64,000 nt of DNA from Notamacropus eugenii. Taxonomy: Eukaryota; Chordata; Mammalia; Diprotodontia; Macropodidae. The position numbers were made by a program, and so were the translations under genes. Location of the stretch: the NCBI RefSeq assembly GCF_028372415.1, contig NC_092874.1:242025461-242089460 (forward strand), read 5' to 3'. Each line of letters begins with the position of its first letter. Within the stretch, counting starts at the first letter, position 1. Shown one piece after another: positions 12,021 through 22,565 of this stretch. The notes beneath the pieces are model-generated. The model was not told the origin of the DNA, ran no database searches, and saw only the letters and a list, made by a program, of their open reading frames with translations.

Positions 12021-12106
12021 TCTGATAGTGTAACACTATATTTTAAACCATTTTTATATTTTGATTATAGAAATAGATATTTCCCAACAGTCAATTAACA
12101 CCCTCT

Positions 12107-12122
12107 AGAAAAGACATTTCTT
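12107..12122. repeat. Left 16-bp target-site duplication of the L1 5'-end copy
   Basis: agaaaagacatttctt, repeated exactly at 13382-13397. The two copies bracket the antisense LINE-1 5' fragment. Confidence 0.85.
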
Positions 12123-13381
12123 TTAAAATTCTTCTTGATCTCTTCCAAGAATCCTCTTTGGGCTTGAGACCAGTTCATATTCCCTTCTGAAGTTTCAGAT
12201 GGGAGGACAGTCTCAATCCTGGCCTCTTTGGTATTCGTGTTTTGGTCCTTGTCCCCATAGAAAGATTCTATGGTCTTTTCTGTTTTGCTTCTTGCTTGTG
12301 ATGATCACCCTTTTCCTGGCTTTTAAAGTGGATCTCTGCTTCTTGGGGCACAGGGGGTTTTTTCCCATGGTTCTTATGTTTAGAACTTGAAGCTTTGTAT
12401 ATTGTGGCCTGTGGTTCTTTCAGCTAGAAGCTAAAATGCTGCTGCTGGTGCTGAGCTGGCTGGTGTGCCATAGCAGAGGCCAGGTGAAGCTTTTCTGAGT
12501 TTCTCCAGAATTACCCTGGAGCTAGCTGCATTAAATGTGGGGGAGGGGTGGTCTGGCCACAGGAGGTTTCCTCTGCTGATCTAGAGCACAGACAAGCTCG
12601 GTGGCTGGTGAACTCCATCTGCACTAGTGTCTTCCCGATTTCTCTGGCTGTACTGAGGCACACCTGGGGTCCTGGTGTTGGCGACTGAGGGTTCCTCACC
12701 CCTGGGGTTCAGGATGTCTTCCCAGTTTGCTGAGGTGGGGCTATCTGGGACAGCTTCCTCCTGCACTGGTCCCCTTCAGCCACAGCAAGAGGGACCCCAC
12801 TTTGCAATTTTCCTAGCCTCACAGACTAAGAGACTATTTACCCCTTTGGCTGATCCCACTGATCTAGGATTTTTCCTGGAGAGATATTCTCTGGGTTTTT
12901 CAAGGTCAACAAGGGGAAGGGAATAGCATTTACTGATCACTCTGCCATTTTGGCTCCCAGAAGTTCAAGTAGGTGATTTACAGACATTTAATCTGCAGGC
13001 TGATAGTCTCATAAGTGGCTGCTGCAGTTACCTGGGGTTCTGTGGTTCTCTCTCGCTAACTTCCACTGGACTTCTATCCTGAGCTGATATGTTTGAGAAT
13101 CTGCAGTGCTGCTGTTGCTTCAGACTGCCCGGGGCTTCCTGCTCGGCTTTGCTATGACAGAGTCTGTGCTGGTACAGCCTGTGCACTGTGCACTCCTCCA
13201 GCAACAGATCCTTCCTGTCGACCTTTCAGTCTGTCTTGGGTTGGAAATCTGCCACGCTCTGACTCCTATTGTATTCTGCCACTCTAAAATTTGTTCAGAT
13301 TCTCCTTTTAGAGGTATCTGAAGGAGTTTGTTTTAGAGTTTAGTTGAGTACAAGTTCTCACTCCACCATCCTGACTCTGCC
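12123..13381 (-). mobile_element. LINE-1/HAL1 copy containing only the 5' end
   Basis: On the minus strand the copy starts at 13381 with CTGGCAGAGTCAGGATGGTG, a LINE-1-type 5' terminus. It resembles the 5' UTRs of copies B and C, for example in the 'tctaaaatttgttcagatt' and 'gattctatggtc' blocks read on +. It stops near 12123 in an A-rich end (AAGAATTTTAAAA) soon after the ORF1 N-terminal region. Exact 16-bp target duplications flank it. The RRM, C-terminal domain and 3' UTR are all missing. It therefore keeps the 5' end and has lost the 3' end, the reverse of the usual LINE-1 truncation. Confidence 0.75.
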
Positions 13382-13397
13382 AGAAAAGACATTTCTT
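13382..13397. repeat. Right 16-bp target-site duplication of the L1 5'-end copy
   Basis: Exact copy of 12107-12122 (agaaaagacatttctt). Confidence 0.85.
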
Positions 13398-13449
13398 GAA
13401 AACACTTTATTGTTAGCAGGAATCTTCAAATGTAAAATGAAGAAGGATG

Positions 13450-13885
13450 AAAACACATTTATTAAGCACTTACTATGTGTCAAGTACTGAGTTGAGCACT
13501 TTACAAATATTTCATCCTCACAACAACCCTGAGAATTGAAGATTTAGGGTATTGAGGATACATCAACATGTATGTTGTAGTCCCTGACAATAAAGATGAG
13601 TTGGTGTAGAGAAGATCATGAGTCAGAGAGTGAACTTGAGAAAGGAGAGAGAATATTCTGAGGTCTAATAGATAAATGCTTCTCTGGTTTTGAGTGATAA
13701 ATCTGAATTGGAGTGAACTTGAAGAGAAGAGAGGTAGCTGCTAATATCCCCATTTTACAGTTGAAGAAACTGAGGCAGGTAGCAGTTGAGTGACTTGCCC
13801 AAGGCAAGTGAGTGGCTAAGGCTATATTTGAACTCTGGTCTTTTGAGGAGTGCTCAGACTCAGTGCTTTATTCTCTGTGTCATCT
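13450..13885 (-). repeat. MIR/CORE-like SINE, split by an inserted ~200-bp unit
   Basis: In reverse orientation, 'ttaagcacttactatgtgtc' to 'acaacaaccctgag' (13450-13534) resumes at about 13736 with 'ctgctaatatccccatttta', then 'gaggcaggtagcag' and 'gagtgacttgcccaaggca'. The two halves are one SINE with foreign DNA at 13535-13735. Confidence 0.8.
13535..13735 (+). mobile_element. Uncatalogued ~200-bp mobile unit, copy 2
   Basis: It lies inside an otherwise continuous SINE, so it moved there as a unit. It matches the split copy at 10.46-10.86 kb. I see no terminal inverted repeats, no A/B boxes and no open frame. Its family is unknown to me. Confidence 0.6.
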
Positions 13886-14646
13886 TTGGGCTGGATGACT
13901 TCTAGGGTCCTTTACAGCTCTAATATACCTGTGAGTCTATATGTCATTTAATAGTAGGGCCTCAATGGATTGGCCACCATATGTATTTTACTATAGCTTT
14001 GAATATGCTTCTCCATGTTTGCTTCATTTGTGTTTACCTCGTTGCAGTCATTGTGTATAATCTTTTCACTCTTGGTTCTTTATGAATCACTGGTCTTTCC
14101 AGGGCTCTCTGAATTCTTCATTTTTTTGTCATTTCTTTTGGTGCAATAATATTCTATTAATAAGACTACATTTTGTTCAACTCTATTCCAAACTTGTCAT
14201 CATGTATTCCATTTTGAATATATTTTAGGTTTCTAAATGATCTCTTTATCTCCAGTAAGTAAAATAGCACTCGAGCACAGAAGATATTTAATAAATTCTT
14301 GTTGAATTGTTCAGAATATTGCATATTAGAGAAACTTAATTAATACAAAGCAACAAACTCAAGAAAAAAACAGACAAATAGAGTTTAGAGGTGGAAAGAA
14401 TTCATGGTCTTGAGGCAATCATTCAATTATTTTTGAGAAATTTAACTGCTTATTTATCCTTCCCCATCTTCTACATTTAATGTTCAATTTTCCGTTCTGT
14501 AATCCTAAGAAAAAAATTCAGAATGAATTCTTTTACACTTTAATTTTAAAAGTAGAATAAAACAAAAACTTTAGTAGAGGAAAACTCTCTTGGTGGGGCT
14601 TACTAGGTCATAGGAGATGTTGGCTAAGTACATATTAGACTAGTAA

Positions 14647-14900
14647 CTGAAAAAAGGGCAGCTAGGTGATGCAGTGGATAGAGTGCTGGGCTTGGAGTCA
14701 GGAAGACTTATCTTCAGTTCAAATATGGCCTGAGACGCTTCCTAGCTGTGTGACCCTAGAGAAGTCACTTCTCCCTGTTTGCCTCAGTTTCTTATCTGTA
14801 AAATGATCTAGAGAACGAAATGGAAAAACACTCCAGTATCTTTACCAAGAAAGCCCCAAATGGTTTCACAAAGAGTCAGACACTACTGAAAAATGTTTAA
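14647..14900 (+). repeat. MAR-like tRNA-derived SINE
   Basis: The full plan is visible: tRNA-like head (ggcagctaggtgatgcagtg), 'gagtcaggaagactt', 'gaagtcacttctccctgttt', and the tail (ggaaaaacactccagtatct, aaagagtcagacactactga). It ends in an A-rich stretch. Confidence 0.9.
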
Positions 14901-15049
14901 AAAAAAAGAGAGAGAGAAGACAGTAAGGTTAGTTAACTTTCACTTGAGCATCACCCCAAGTATTTCATTCTATAACAGTCAAATTCTTCAGGAACAAAAA
15001 AAAAAAAAAAGCTTTCTTTACCAGTTACCTCAACTTTCTTGCCTCTCTC

Positions 15050-16700
15050 TCACTACTTAACCCTTTGAAGTCTATCTTTGGAGCTCATCACTCAAACCAA
15101 TGGCTTCTCCATCTCCATCCCTCCTGATCTTTGCAGTGCTTGACATCACTGATTACCTTCTCCTTTTGGATAGTTTCCCTGGGTTTTTATGATACTGCTT
15201 CCTTGGTCCTCTTCCCACTTGTTCTCGGCCTACCTGAATCATCCATGATTCTACTCCTACTTGTAGGTATAACCCAGATCTCTGTTTTGTGCCCTTTTTT
15301 CTTTCTACATTTGAGAGAGAAACATTTTTCTCAGTGAGATCATCAACTCCCATGGGTCTCATTTTCATCTCTATGCAGATGATCTCCAGACATATTTAGC
15401 TCCAGTCTCTCTCCTGAACCCCAGTCCTAAATCACCAAATGCCTACTAACATTTCCAACTGGATGTCCCATAGACATATCAAACTCAACATGTCTATCAC
15501 AGAACTCATGATCTCTTCTCCTTTCTCCCACCAACTTCTCTATGTCAAGAGCATCCCCATCTTTCCAGTCCTCACAGTCACACCTTGGAGTTGTCCTTGA
15601 CTCGTTACTTTCATTCTCCTTTTCCCCTTTCTCCATATCCAATCAGTTTCTAGATCTTTCCATTTCTACCTCAATAATTATTTTATAGCTCGCATTTATA
15701 TCTTGCTCACTATAAGCCATGAAGGCACCACGCTAAGCACTTTACAAATATCTCATTTGATCTTCAGAACAAGCTTGGAAAGTAGGTACTATTATTAATC
15801 CCATTTTACAGATGAGGAAACTGAGACAAACAAGTAAAGTGACTTGCCCAAGGTCACACAGCTGGTTAGGTGAGGCAGAATTTGAACTCAAGTCTTCCTG
15901 ACTTGAAGTCCAATGCCCCATTCACTACACCGCATGACTGCCTATAACATCTCTTGCCTATCAATAATCAATAAACACTTATTAATTACGTACTGTGTAC
16001 CAGGCATTATGCTAAGCACTGGGGGATACAAAAAGAAACAAGATATTTCCTGCTCACAAGTTTATTACAATCTAATGAGGTTTTCTCATCTCATCCAAGA
16101 TGTCTCTTGGATTCCTACCTGGACTAATTCATCTCCCTGTTCTCTATCTCCCCAAACATGATATTCCCAAAGCATAGATCTGACAGTGTTATGTTGCTGG
16201 TCCAAAAGCATCAATAGCTCCCATTTGACCCTAGGACCAAACACAAACCCTTCTATCTGGTATTTAAAGCCCTTCGAAATCTAGCTCCAGCCACTCACCC
16301 CCTTTCTGGACTTATTTTACAAGGCTTCCTTCCTTTCATGCATTTTATGTTTCAGTCAGACTATCTTAGTTGTTCCTCATCTCCCATCTATTTGTCTTTG
16401 CACAGCATTAAGTCTTACCACCACCCACCCCCAGCCCCAATTGCTGCAACCCTCTCTCCCTTCAAATCTCTAGTCTTTTAAATTCAGCTCAAGTATCCTG
16501 GCCTGCAGGAGGCCTTCCTGATGCCCACAAACCTCCAGTTTTATTTCATATATATTTTGAATTTACTTATAAGTGTATGCATTATTTCCTCTGTTAGAAT
16601 GTAGGGTCCTTAAGGGCAGAGACTAGTTTTCTGTTTTTGTGTCCAATGCACTTAACATGGGTACTTGGCATAGAGTAGGCACTTAATCAATACTTGAGAT
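15050..16700 (+). repeat. Long L2 copy interrupted by a SINE and another L2 end
   Basis: The L2 reverse-transcriptase-end and 3' region run from about 15050 to 15660 (ctctatgcagatgatctcca, tccaactggatgtcccatag). They resume at about 16080-16700 (tacctggactaattcatctc, ccaaacacaaaccc, gtattgaatt-type 3' end with ggcacttaatcaatacttg). Inserted between them are a minus-strand MIR-like SINE (15670-15945) and a minus-strand L2 3' end (15955-16078). The open frames are relics only. Confidence 0.75.
15670..15945 (-). repeat. MIR/CORE-like SINE inside L2
   Basis: In reverse orientation: 'gctaagcactttacaaatat', 'ccattttacagatgaggaaa', 'gacttgcccaaggtcacaca' and 'aactcaagtcttcctgactt'. Confidence 0.88.
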
Positions 16701-17639
16701 TGTTTCAAGGTGGATAAGAGTGACAGGGTTCCCTGGCTCATTCATAAACAGTAGGTACTAAAACCCTGCAGGGCTCAAAAACAGCTCTTGTGGTCTGATC
16801 TCAAATCCCCTCTGAAAGAGGGTTACTTTCTCACTCTTCCTCTGTCTTGGGGCAGTCATGTTTCCTGCTCCCCGTTTCCCTTCTCCCCTCTGAAAGAAAA
16901 AAAACAACAAACCCTAAACTTCTGGCCTGAGCATGAACAAAATTATTCTTCCCCATAATTTGTGGTTAGAGTAATAAAGATTTCCTGGCAAATTAAGAAA
17001 AAAAATCAAACAAAACATTGTGGTGTATAGAATTCAAGGCTGTCACATTTTGCATGATGCAGAGGATTTTCAGTTAACCGTCTGGCCTTGTCTCTGAAAT
17101 TCTATTCTAGATCTTGACCTATTTCAAGAATCAGACTGGTGGTATCCTAGCAACCTCATCAGCCCAGAGAAGGCTGGTTCTTTGCTTAGGTGAAACTCAT
17201 CTTTACTTATCAATGTCACTAGTATCTCAATCTATTGCACAGGGTCCTTAAAAGCTCTCTTACATGTGGAAGGAAGCCTCTTTAGCTAGTTGTGGTCTCT
17301 TCTCTGGCACTCAGGACTTAAATCTTGCTTCAAAGATAAGAGTTTGGTAAGTTCTGACTTTCCTTGAGGCCTATGACAATTTATCAGGGTCTTTGGGTTT
17401 CAACCTCCTGCTAGAGCTAGAATGACTGCTTGCTAGATACCCCCTTGGGTCCAATGGGCTGTTCTCACATCTCTGGGTTACTTGGAGGCTCTGCCAGTTT
17501 CCTTTGGTTCATAGGGAGGTGATTCAGTTTGCCTCCCCTCCCTAAATGGTAATCCAAGGTTCTATTTTACAATACCAATTTACATACCACATACTTTAAA
17601 CACTTGGTAATAAAATAGTCAGCCAATTTCCACCCACAA

Positions 17640-18490
17640 TAAGATAATTCAGTTCAATAACAAACATGTATTATTGTGCTAGGCAGTAGAGATTTAAAAG
17701 GCAAAATAATAGACCCTTTGACATCAAAGGACTTACAGTCTAGCAGGTGAGAAAATTTAGGTGAGGAAAAAATGTGTATACAAATAACTATTATAGGAAT
17801 TAGATTATAAACACATAGGAGAGAGCCAAATAAAGCATCAGGGGCCATCTGTTCAAAGGCACGGAGATGGAATGTCATTTATGAGAAATCCAGCAAACCA
17901 TTTGATTAGAAGGTAGAGTGTATGAAGGAGTAACATATAATATAATAATAATAACATAATAATGTATGAAAAAGCAATATATAATAAGTAAAGAAAGATA
18001 GGCTGGATCCAGATTTGTGAAGGATTTGAAAATGTCAAGCAGAAAGGTTGGTATTTTATCCTGGAGGCAAGAGGGATTGAGGGTCTTGAGTAGGGGAGTG
18101 ATATGGTTGGGTCTATACTTCAGTGATAACTTCTTGGTCGCTGTGCTGAGGATGTATAGAAAGAAGAGGAGACTAGGAAGCCAGTCTAAATAGTTCAGAC
18201 AAGAGATGTCTGGACTTCTCTCTATTTTATTGTTCATGAAGCAGTTGGGGTTATGTGACTTGCCCAGGTGACATAGTAAGTGTCTGAGGTCAGATTTGAA
18301 CTCGGGTCTTCCTGACTCCAGGGCCGATGCTCTATCCATTGTGCAACCTAGCTACTCTGCACTTCTCTTAAACTAGGGTGGTGGCCACATGAGTGGACAG
18401 AAGGAGATGAATGGGAGATCTATTGTGGAGGTTAAAGAGGGGTTGGAGAATGGGGGTGAGGGAGTGATATGGATCAGTGGACGGGGTGCT
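17640..18490 (-). repeat. Long antisense L2 copy, 3' end at left, with nested SINE
   Basis: It starts at its 3' terminus (aacatgtattattgtgctag, ggacttacagtctagcaggt) and continues through 'ggctggatccagatttgtga', 'tattttatcctggaggcaag', 'gggagtgatatggttggg' and 'aactagggtggtggccacat'. A minus-strand SINE fragment at 18235-18357 splits it. Confidence 0.75.
18235..18357 (-). repeat. MIR/MAR-like SINE fragment nested in L2
   Basis: 'tgtgacttgcccaggtgaca', 'agatttgaactcgggtcttc' and 'gatgctctatccattgtgca' in reverse orientation. L2 resumes just after it with an acttctct-type short direct repeat. Confidence 0.82.
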
Positions 18491-18615
18491 ATATTTGGAG
18501 TTTTGAAGACCCACATCTACGATCCTGTAATCCTATGAGGATGACTATGCCCTGAACAAAAATAGGGTAAAACTAAATGCTGTGAAATAATGACCAAAGC
18601 TGGCCCTAAAGAAAG

Positions 18616-18616
<1 letters not shown>

Positions 18617-18705
<89 letters not shown>

Positions 18706-18771
18706 GACAGAGAGAGAGACAGAGAGACAGAGACAGAGACAGAGAAAGAGACAGAGAGACAGAGAGACAGA
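18617..18771 (+). repeat. (TG)n-(GA/GACAGA)n compound microsatellite
   Basis: About 49 bp of pure TG (18617-18665) is followed by about 105 bp of GA/GACAGA repeats. Apparent reading frames here are low-complexity artefacts. Confidence 0.97.
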
Positions 18772-19454
18772 ACAGAAGGGAAGATAATGGAGGGGAAGGG
18801 AAAAGTTAAAGAAAAGAAAGGAAGGAGAGAGTCTACACTTCCTGTCCTTCATTGGGGGGGGGTGGAGACAGGGGGTGGGGTACTATGGTTGTAGCATCAA
18901 ATTTGATTAATGTGTTGGTTAGTTTTATTGAGTTATTTTTCCTTTTTTATACTTTGGGGGCAGGGAGCATTGGAAAGAATATTTTGGTAAATGTAGGTGG
19001 TGCAAAAACAAAAGATAACGCTTGAAAAAACAAAAATTGGGTAGTTAGGAAGAGGGGTGGGGTTTAGTGAAAGATATGAGTTTGGGTTTGGACAAATATT
19101 TCCCATCTATCGCCTTCTATCCACTCGCACATTTTAATATTCAGTTGGAGAAGTACAGGAGTCCCCAAAGTCTGAGTTACATTCCTTCCTCAACCCTACC
19201 TTTTAGATTCCTCTCCTTCAAAGCTCAGCCCAAGTATCACCTCTTCCAGGAAATCTATCCCAATCTCCCTCCTCTCCAACAAACTATATATGCTTCTCTC
19301 TATATCTTGTCCAAGGCCACACTGGGATCTGGACTATTTCCACTACAACCCCACATTGTCTGGTATAGAGAAAGCCTGATTAGGGTGGGAGGGAGCAAGG
19401 TTGGGCCCTCACTTAGTCTTCAACATGAGGATGAGGCCACATAGTACAACTCAA

Positions 19455-19770
19455 AGAGCACTGACCTTGGAATCTTAGGATCTACATTCTAAACCCAGCT
19501 CTGCTACATACTACTTTTGTGACCTTGGGCAATCACTAAGTATTGCACATAGCTTTCCAGATGAGGAAAGGACCTCAGATGCCATCTAGTCAAGTAGATG
19601 ATAAGCATCAGCTTCTGGCTCTGAAGCCAGAGCTCTTTTCACAGTACCATGTTCAACCCTATCTTCTTACAAATGAAGAAACTAAGGCATAAAATGACAC
19701 TAAGTGATACACATGGCTGGCATTGTCTGAAGCTGAATTTGAACTCCAGTCTTCTTGTCTCTAAGTCCAG
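19455..19770. repeat. Two opposing MIR-like SINE fragments
   Basis: A + fragment (19455-19550: 'tgaccttggaatcttagg', 'gtgaccttgggcaatcacta') is followed by a - fragment (19555-19768: 'acaaatgaagaaactaaggc', 'gaatttgaactccagtcttc'). Confidence 0.65.
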
Positions 19771-19784
19771 TATCTATTCTCTAC

Positions 19785-19880
19785 TTAATGCTACCTCTAT
19801 TAAGTGTCTACTGTGTGCTAGACACTGAGGGTACAGAGACAAAAAATGAAACAGTCCCTGCTTTCAATAACCTCTCAGGA
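19785..19880 (-). repeat. L2 3'-end fragment
   Basis: 'attaagtgtctactgtgtgc' and 'agggtacagagacaaaaaat' with 'cagtccctgctttcaataac' are the antisense L2 3' terminus. Confidence 0.65.
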
Positions 19881-19914
19881 TTTTGGTTTCCTCATCTGCA
19901 AAAGGAGGGAGTTG

Positions 19915-20163
19915 GGCAAAATGTAGTTCAGTCATGTCTGACTCTTCATGACCTCATTTGGGGTTTTCTTGGCAAAGATGCTGGAGCAGTTTTGCATTTG
20001 CTTCTCCAGCTCATTTTACAGATGAGGAAACTGAGGCAAACAGGGTGAAGTGACTTGCCCAGGGTTACACAGCCTAGTAAGTGTCTGACGGCAGATTTTA
20101 ACTCAGCAAAGTATCTTCCTGACTCCAGACTAGAGCTCTATCCAGTACATCATCTCAGCACCC
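19915..20163 (-). repeat. MAR-like SINE
   Basis: In reverse orientation: 'gtcatgtctgactcttcatg', 'ggggttttcttggcaaagat', 'gaggaaactgaggcaaacag', 'gtgacttgcccagggttaca' and 'gagctctatccagt'. Confidence 0.9.
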
Positions 20164-20525
20164 TACAGAAGAAGACCTGAGTTCAAATCCTGCTTCAGAG
20201 ACTTAACTGAGAGACCCTCAGCAAGTCATTAATCTCTCAGACAAGGGGTTTGGGGTCAGCCTCTAAAGACTTTTCCAGTCATAAGCCTGTAATCCATGAA
20301 ACTTCTAAACTTCTAAAATCCTTTCCTATGCTGTTGAAAGTCTTTCGCTATATGCCCTTGGAGTTCACTCCTCTCTCAAGCTCCAGGGAGTATCTGCTGC
20401 CCTGCTGTCCTTGAGGTGGTGGGGAGAGGTGCTCTTCTCCCCTATCCCACTCCAGCCTTTAATTCCTCCTCCGGCTGAGGTGGAATCTGTGAAGGGAGTG
20501 TTTGGCTGTATTCATAGGACTTCTA

Positions 20526-20845
20526 CAATGGGGCAGCTAGGTGATGCAGTGGATTGAGCACCAGTGCAGGAGTAAGGACGACCTGAGTTCAAATATCACC
20601 TCAGACACTTGACACTCGCTAGCTGAGTGATCTTGGGCAAGTCACTTAACCCTAATTGCCTCGTCCTGGGCCATCTCCAGTCATCCTGATGAACATCTGG
20701 TCACTGGATTTAGATGGCTCTGGAGGAGAAGTGAGGCTGGTGACCTGCACAGCCCTTCCTCACTCAAAACAAAGTCAAGTGCAAGTCATGTCATCATGTC
20801 TCTGATGGCATGGTCTTCTTTGGCAGCGAAAAGACACATGCAGGA
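20526..20845 (+). repeat. tRNA-derived SINE with RTE-like tail
   Basis: The head is 'ggggcagctaggtgatgcag', then 'gagcaccagtgcaggagt'. The body is 'cctgggccatctccagtcat' and 'ggtcactggatttagatggc'. The tail is 'caaagtcaagtgcaagtcat', 'catggtcttctttggcagcg'. The same composite occurs at 43.35 kb, and in reverse at 45.5 and 48.1 kb. Confidence 0.9.
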
Positions 20846-20949
20846 CTTCTCTAAGAGACTAGGCCCTTCCTGACTTCATCCCATCCCTGGCCCAGCCCAG
20901 GTTCTGAGCCTTTTGGTGGGAGAAGATAACAAGGCAGAGGGAAGGGAAA

Positions 20950-21175
20950 TAAGCAATTATGTGGCATCTACTACCTACCAGGCACTGTGCTAAGGGACTT
21001 TTTTAAACACACATCTCATTAGATCTTCACAATAGCCCTGCCACGTAGATGATATTTTACAGTTGAAGAAACTGAGGCAGAGGTTCCGTGAGTTTCAGCT
21101 CATTAGTAGCTGAGGTCGCATTTGAACTCAGGTCTTTCTGATTCCAAGCTCAGCTGCTCTAGTAATAGCTGTGAA
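20950..21175 (-). repeat. MIR/CORE-like SINE
   Basis: 'ctaccaggcactgtgctaag', 'ttagatcttcacaatagccc', 'ttgaagaaactgaggcagag' and 'catttgaactcaggtctttc' in reverse orientation. It ends about 125 bp before the CpG island. Confidence 0.85.
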
Positions 21176-21199
21176 GGAGGAGGAAGAGGAGGATGAGAA

Positions 21200-21290
21200 G
21201 GAACAGGAGAGCTGGAGAGGCAGGGTGATCTAGGGGAAGGAGGTCTGTATTTGGGGTCAGAAGACCCGGGTTCAAATCCCGCTGGTTAGG
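21200..21290 (+). repeat. SINE head fragment next to the MSRB3 CpG island
   Basis: 'cagggtgatctagggg' and 'ggggtcagaagacccgggtt' with 'caaatcccgctggtt' is a SINE tRNA-like head. The B-box match is not a real tRNA gene. Confidence 0.65.
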
Positions 21291-21505
21291 AGGAGGAGGA
21301 GGAGGTGGTGCCGGTCGGGAGCCCTCAGCCCTGCCCGGGCGCCTTTGTCCTCCCTCGCTCTCGCCGTCTATGCTCATATTTGGAGTTGGCTGCTCTTGCC
21401 CAGGAATTTCCCGTCATGCCTCCCGACGCCCTGTCGCCCGCAGCCGGGGAGGGACAGACAGCGGGGAGCCCGGCCAAGGCCACGGCGGCGGCCTCCCTCT
21501 GCCCC

Positions 21506-21545
21506 GTCAGTCCGTCCGGCTGTCAGTCCGTCCGTCAGTCCGTCC
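21506..21545 (+). repeat. Triplicated 12-bp motif abutting the MSRB3 start codon
   Basis: gtcagtccgtcc occurs at 21506-21517, 21522-21533 and 21534-21545, and the last copy ends directly at the ATG. It forms the end of the 5' UTR, so repeat-number changes would alter the leader but not the protein. Confidence 0.9.
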
Positions 21546-21624
21546 ATGCGCCCGCCGCCGCGCGCCCTGCGGCTCTGCCTCCAGCTCTGCCTCTGCCTGG
21601 CCGTGGCGGCTGTCCAGCAGCCGG
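21546..21624 (+). CDS. MSRB3: MSRB3 exon 1: ER signal peptide of isoform A (partial gene)
   Basis: MSRB3 is a zinc-containing methionine-R-sulfoxide reductase; loss in humans causes deafness DFNB74. Isoform A enters the ER through an N-terminal signal peptide. Here ATG at 21546 gives MRPPPRALRLCLQLCLCLAV then AAVQQPG: basic residues, a Leu/Cys hydrophobic core, and small residues before the cleavage area. This parallels the human isoform A leader. The donor is G|gtaagg after 21624, leaving phase 1 inside a Gly codon. The frame is open upstream but has no earlier in-frame ATG. The start context is weak (T at -3, C at +4). The catalytic exons lie beyond the window. Confidence 0.9.
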
Positions 21625-22384
21625 GTAAGGGCATCCCACCTCCCCACCCTCCCCTCGGAAAGTAGGGGTTCGGGAGGGCGCGGGCCAACGGGAGAGGTGG
21701 CCCCGACAGAGGCCGCTCCCCTCCGTCACCCCCGAGTCGGGCAGCCCCGGGCTGGGATCCCTCCCAGCTGCGATGACGCAAGGTCTGCGAGCGGGGCGGG
21801 GGTGCGGTGGGGACCCCCGGGGTCCCCGCCCCGGAGTGGGAGAGGAAGCCCCCAGAAGAAGCGGGGCTGGTGGGGGGCCGGGGACGGGGACGAGGCCACT
21901 TCACACTGAGCTGAACTGCCCGGAGTAACGGGCCAGCTGAGCCGGGTGGGAAGGACCAGCCCGCCTCCCCATTCCTGGGGAGATGCCAGGGCTCCGGTGC
22001 TGGCGGGGCGTTGTGGAGTGGGAAGGAGGAGAGCCAGAGAAGCCCCCCGGACCTCTCTGGGGCACCTCTGCCGTGGGGACGCCCCTGGTGCTTAGGAGCC
22101 CTGTCTGGGCATCAGCGAACGGGCCGCGGGGCAACCGAACTCCGAAGTTGCGGGTCCTCCTCTTTGTGGGTCCAAGAGGGGAACAAGTCACCCGAGTATT
22201 TTCAGAGAGACTGCTCTTACTGTCTGAACTCAGACCAATTGAATGAAAGGTGCTATTCATGCCTTTGGCTTGGAGACTACAGGCCACTACCGTGTTTGGT
22301 CATTCTCAGATCCCAAATACTGGCGGTTTCCAGGAAGGATAGCTTTCTTCCGACCTTTTCTTCAAAATACTGAAGTGAATAGGA

Positions 22385-22550
22385 CCGAGTTTGGAGTCAG
22401 AGGAGCTAGGTTGGAATCCCACCTTTGAAACTTACTACCCAGGTGACCTTGGGGCTAATCTTTTGGGGCCTCAGTTTCCTTACCTGTAGTAGATTGGATT
22501 AGATTGTCTCAGGAGTGCTTTTTCAGTTCTTGCCCTGTCTCTGTAATCAC
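22385..22550 (+). repeat. MIR-like SINE
   Basis: 'ttggagtcagaggagctagg', 'aggtgaccttggggctaatc' and 'gcctcagtttccttacctgt'. Confidence 0.8.
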
Positions 22551-22565
22551 AGAACTCACTACTGC

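Larger units (their letters stand above)
21300..22180 (+). promoter_or_regulatory. MSRB3: CpG island / MSRB3 promoter region
   Basis: This is a dense CpG- and G/C-rich stretch of about 0.9 kb in an otherwise A/T-rich window, centred on MSRB3 exon 1. GC boxes (Sp1-type) lie at about 21791-21801 (gcggggcgggg) and 21823-21833 (ccccgccccgg), both just inside intron 1. I see no TATA box upstream of the exon, so a dispersed TSS is likely. Several open frames exist only because stop codons are rare in G/C-rich DNA. Confidence 0.85.

Noticed and set aside
18517..18894. Arg/Glu/Thr-rich and Cys/Val-rich frames
   Set aside because: They are produced by (TG)n and (GACAGA)n repeats on both strands.
21257..21290. 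A tRNA-like B box (gggttcaaatcccgc)
   Set aside because: It sits in a SINE head with no foldable cloverleaf or terminator. The same is true of the similar boxes in the other SINEs, so no true tRNA gene is called.
21370..22428. Several 60-179-codon frames on both strands in the CpG island
   Set aside because: Stops are rare in G/C-rich DNA. Only the frame from 21546 matches a known protein start and ends at a proper donor. The others cross the intron without supporting sites.
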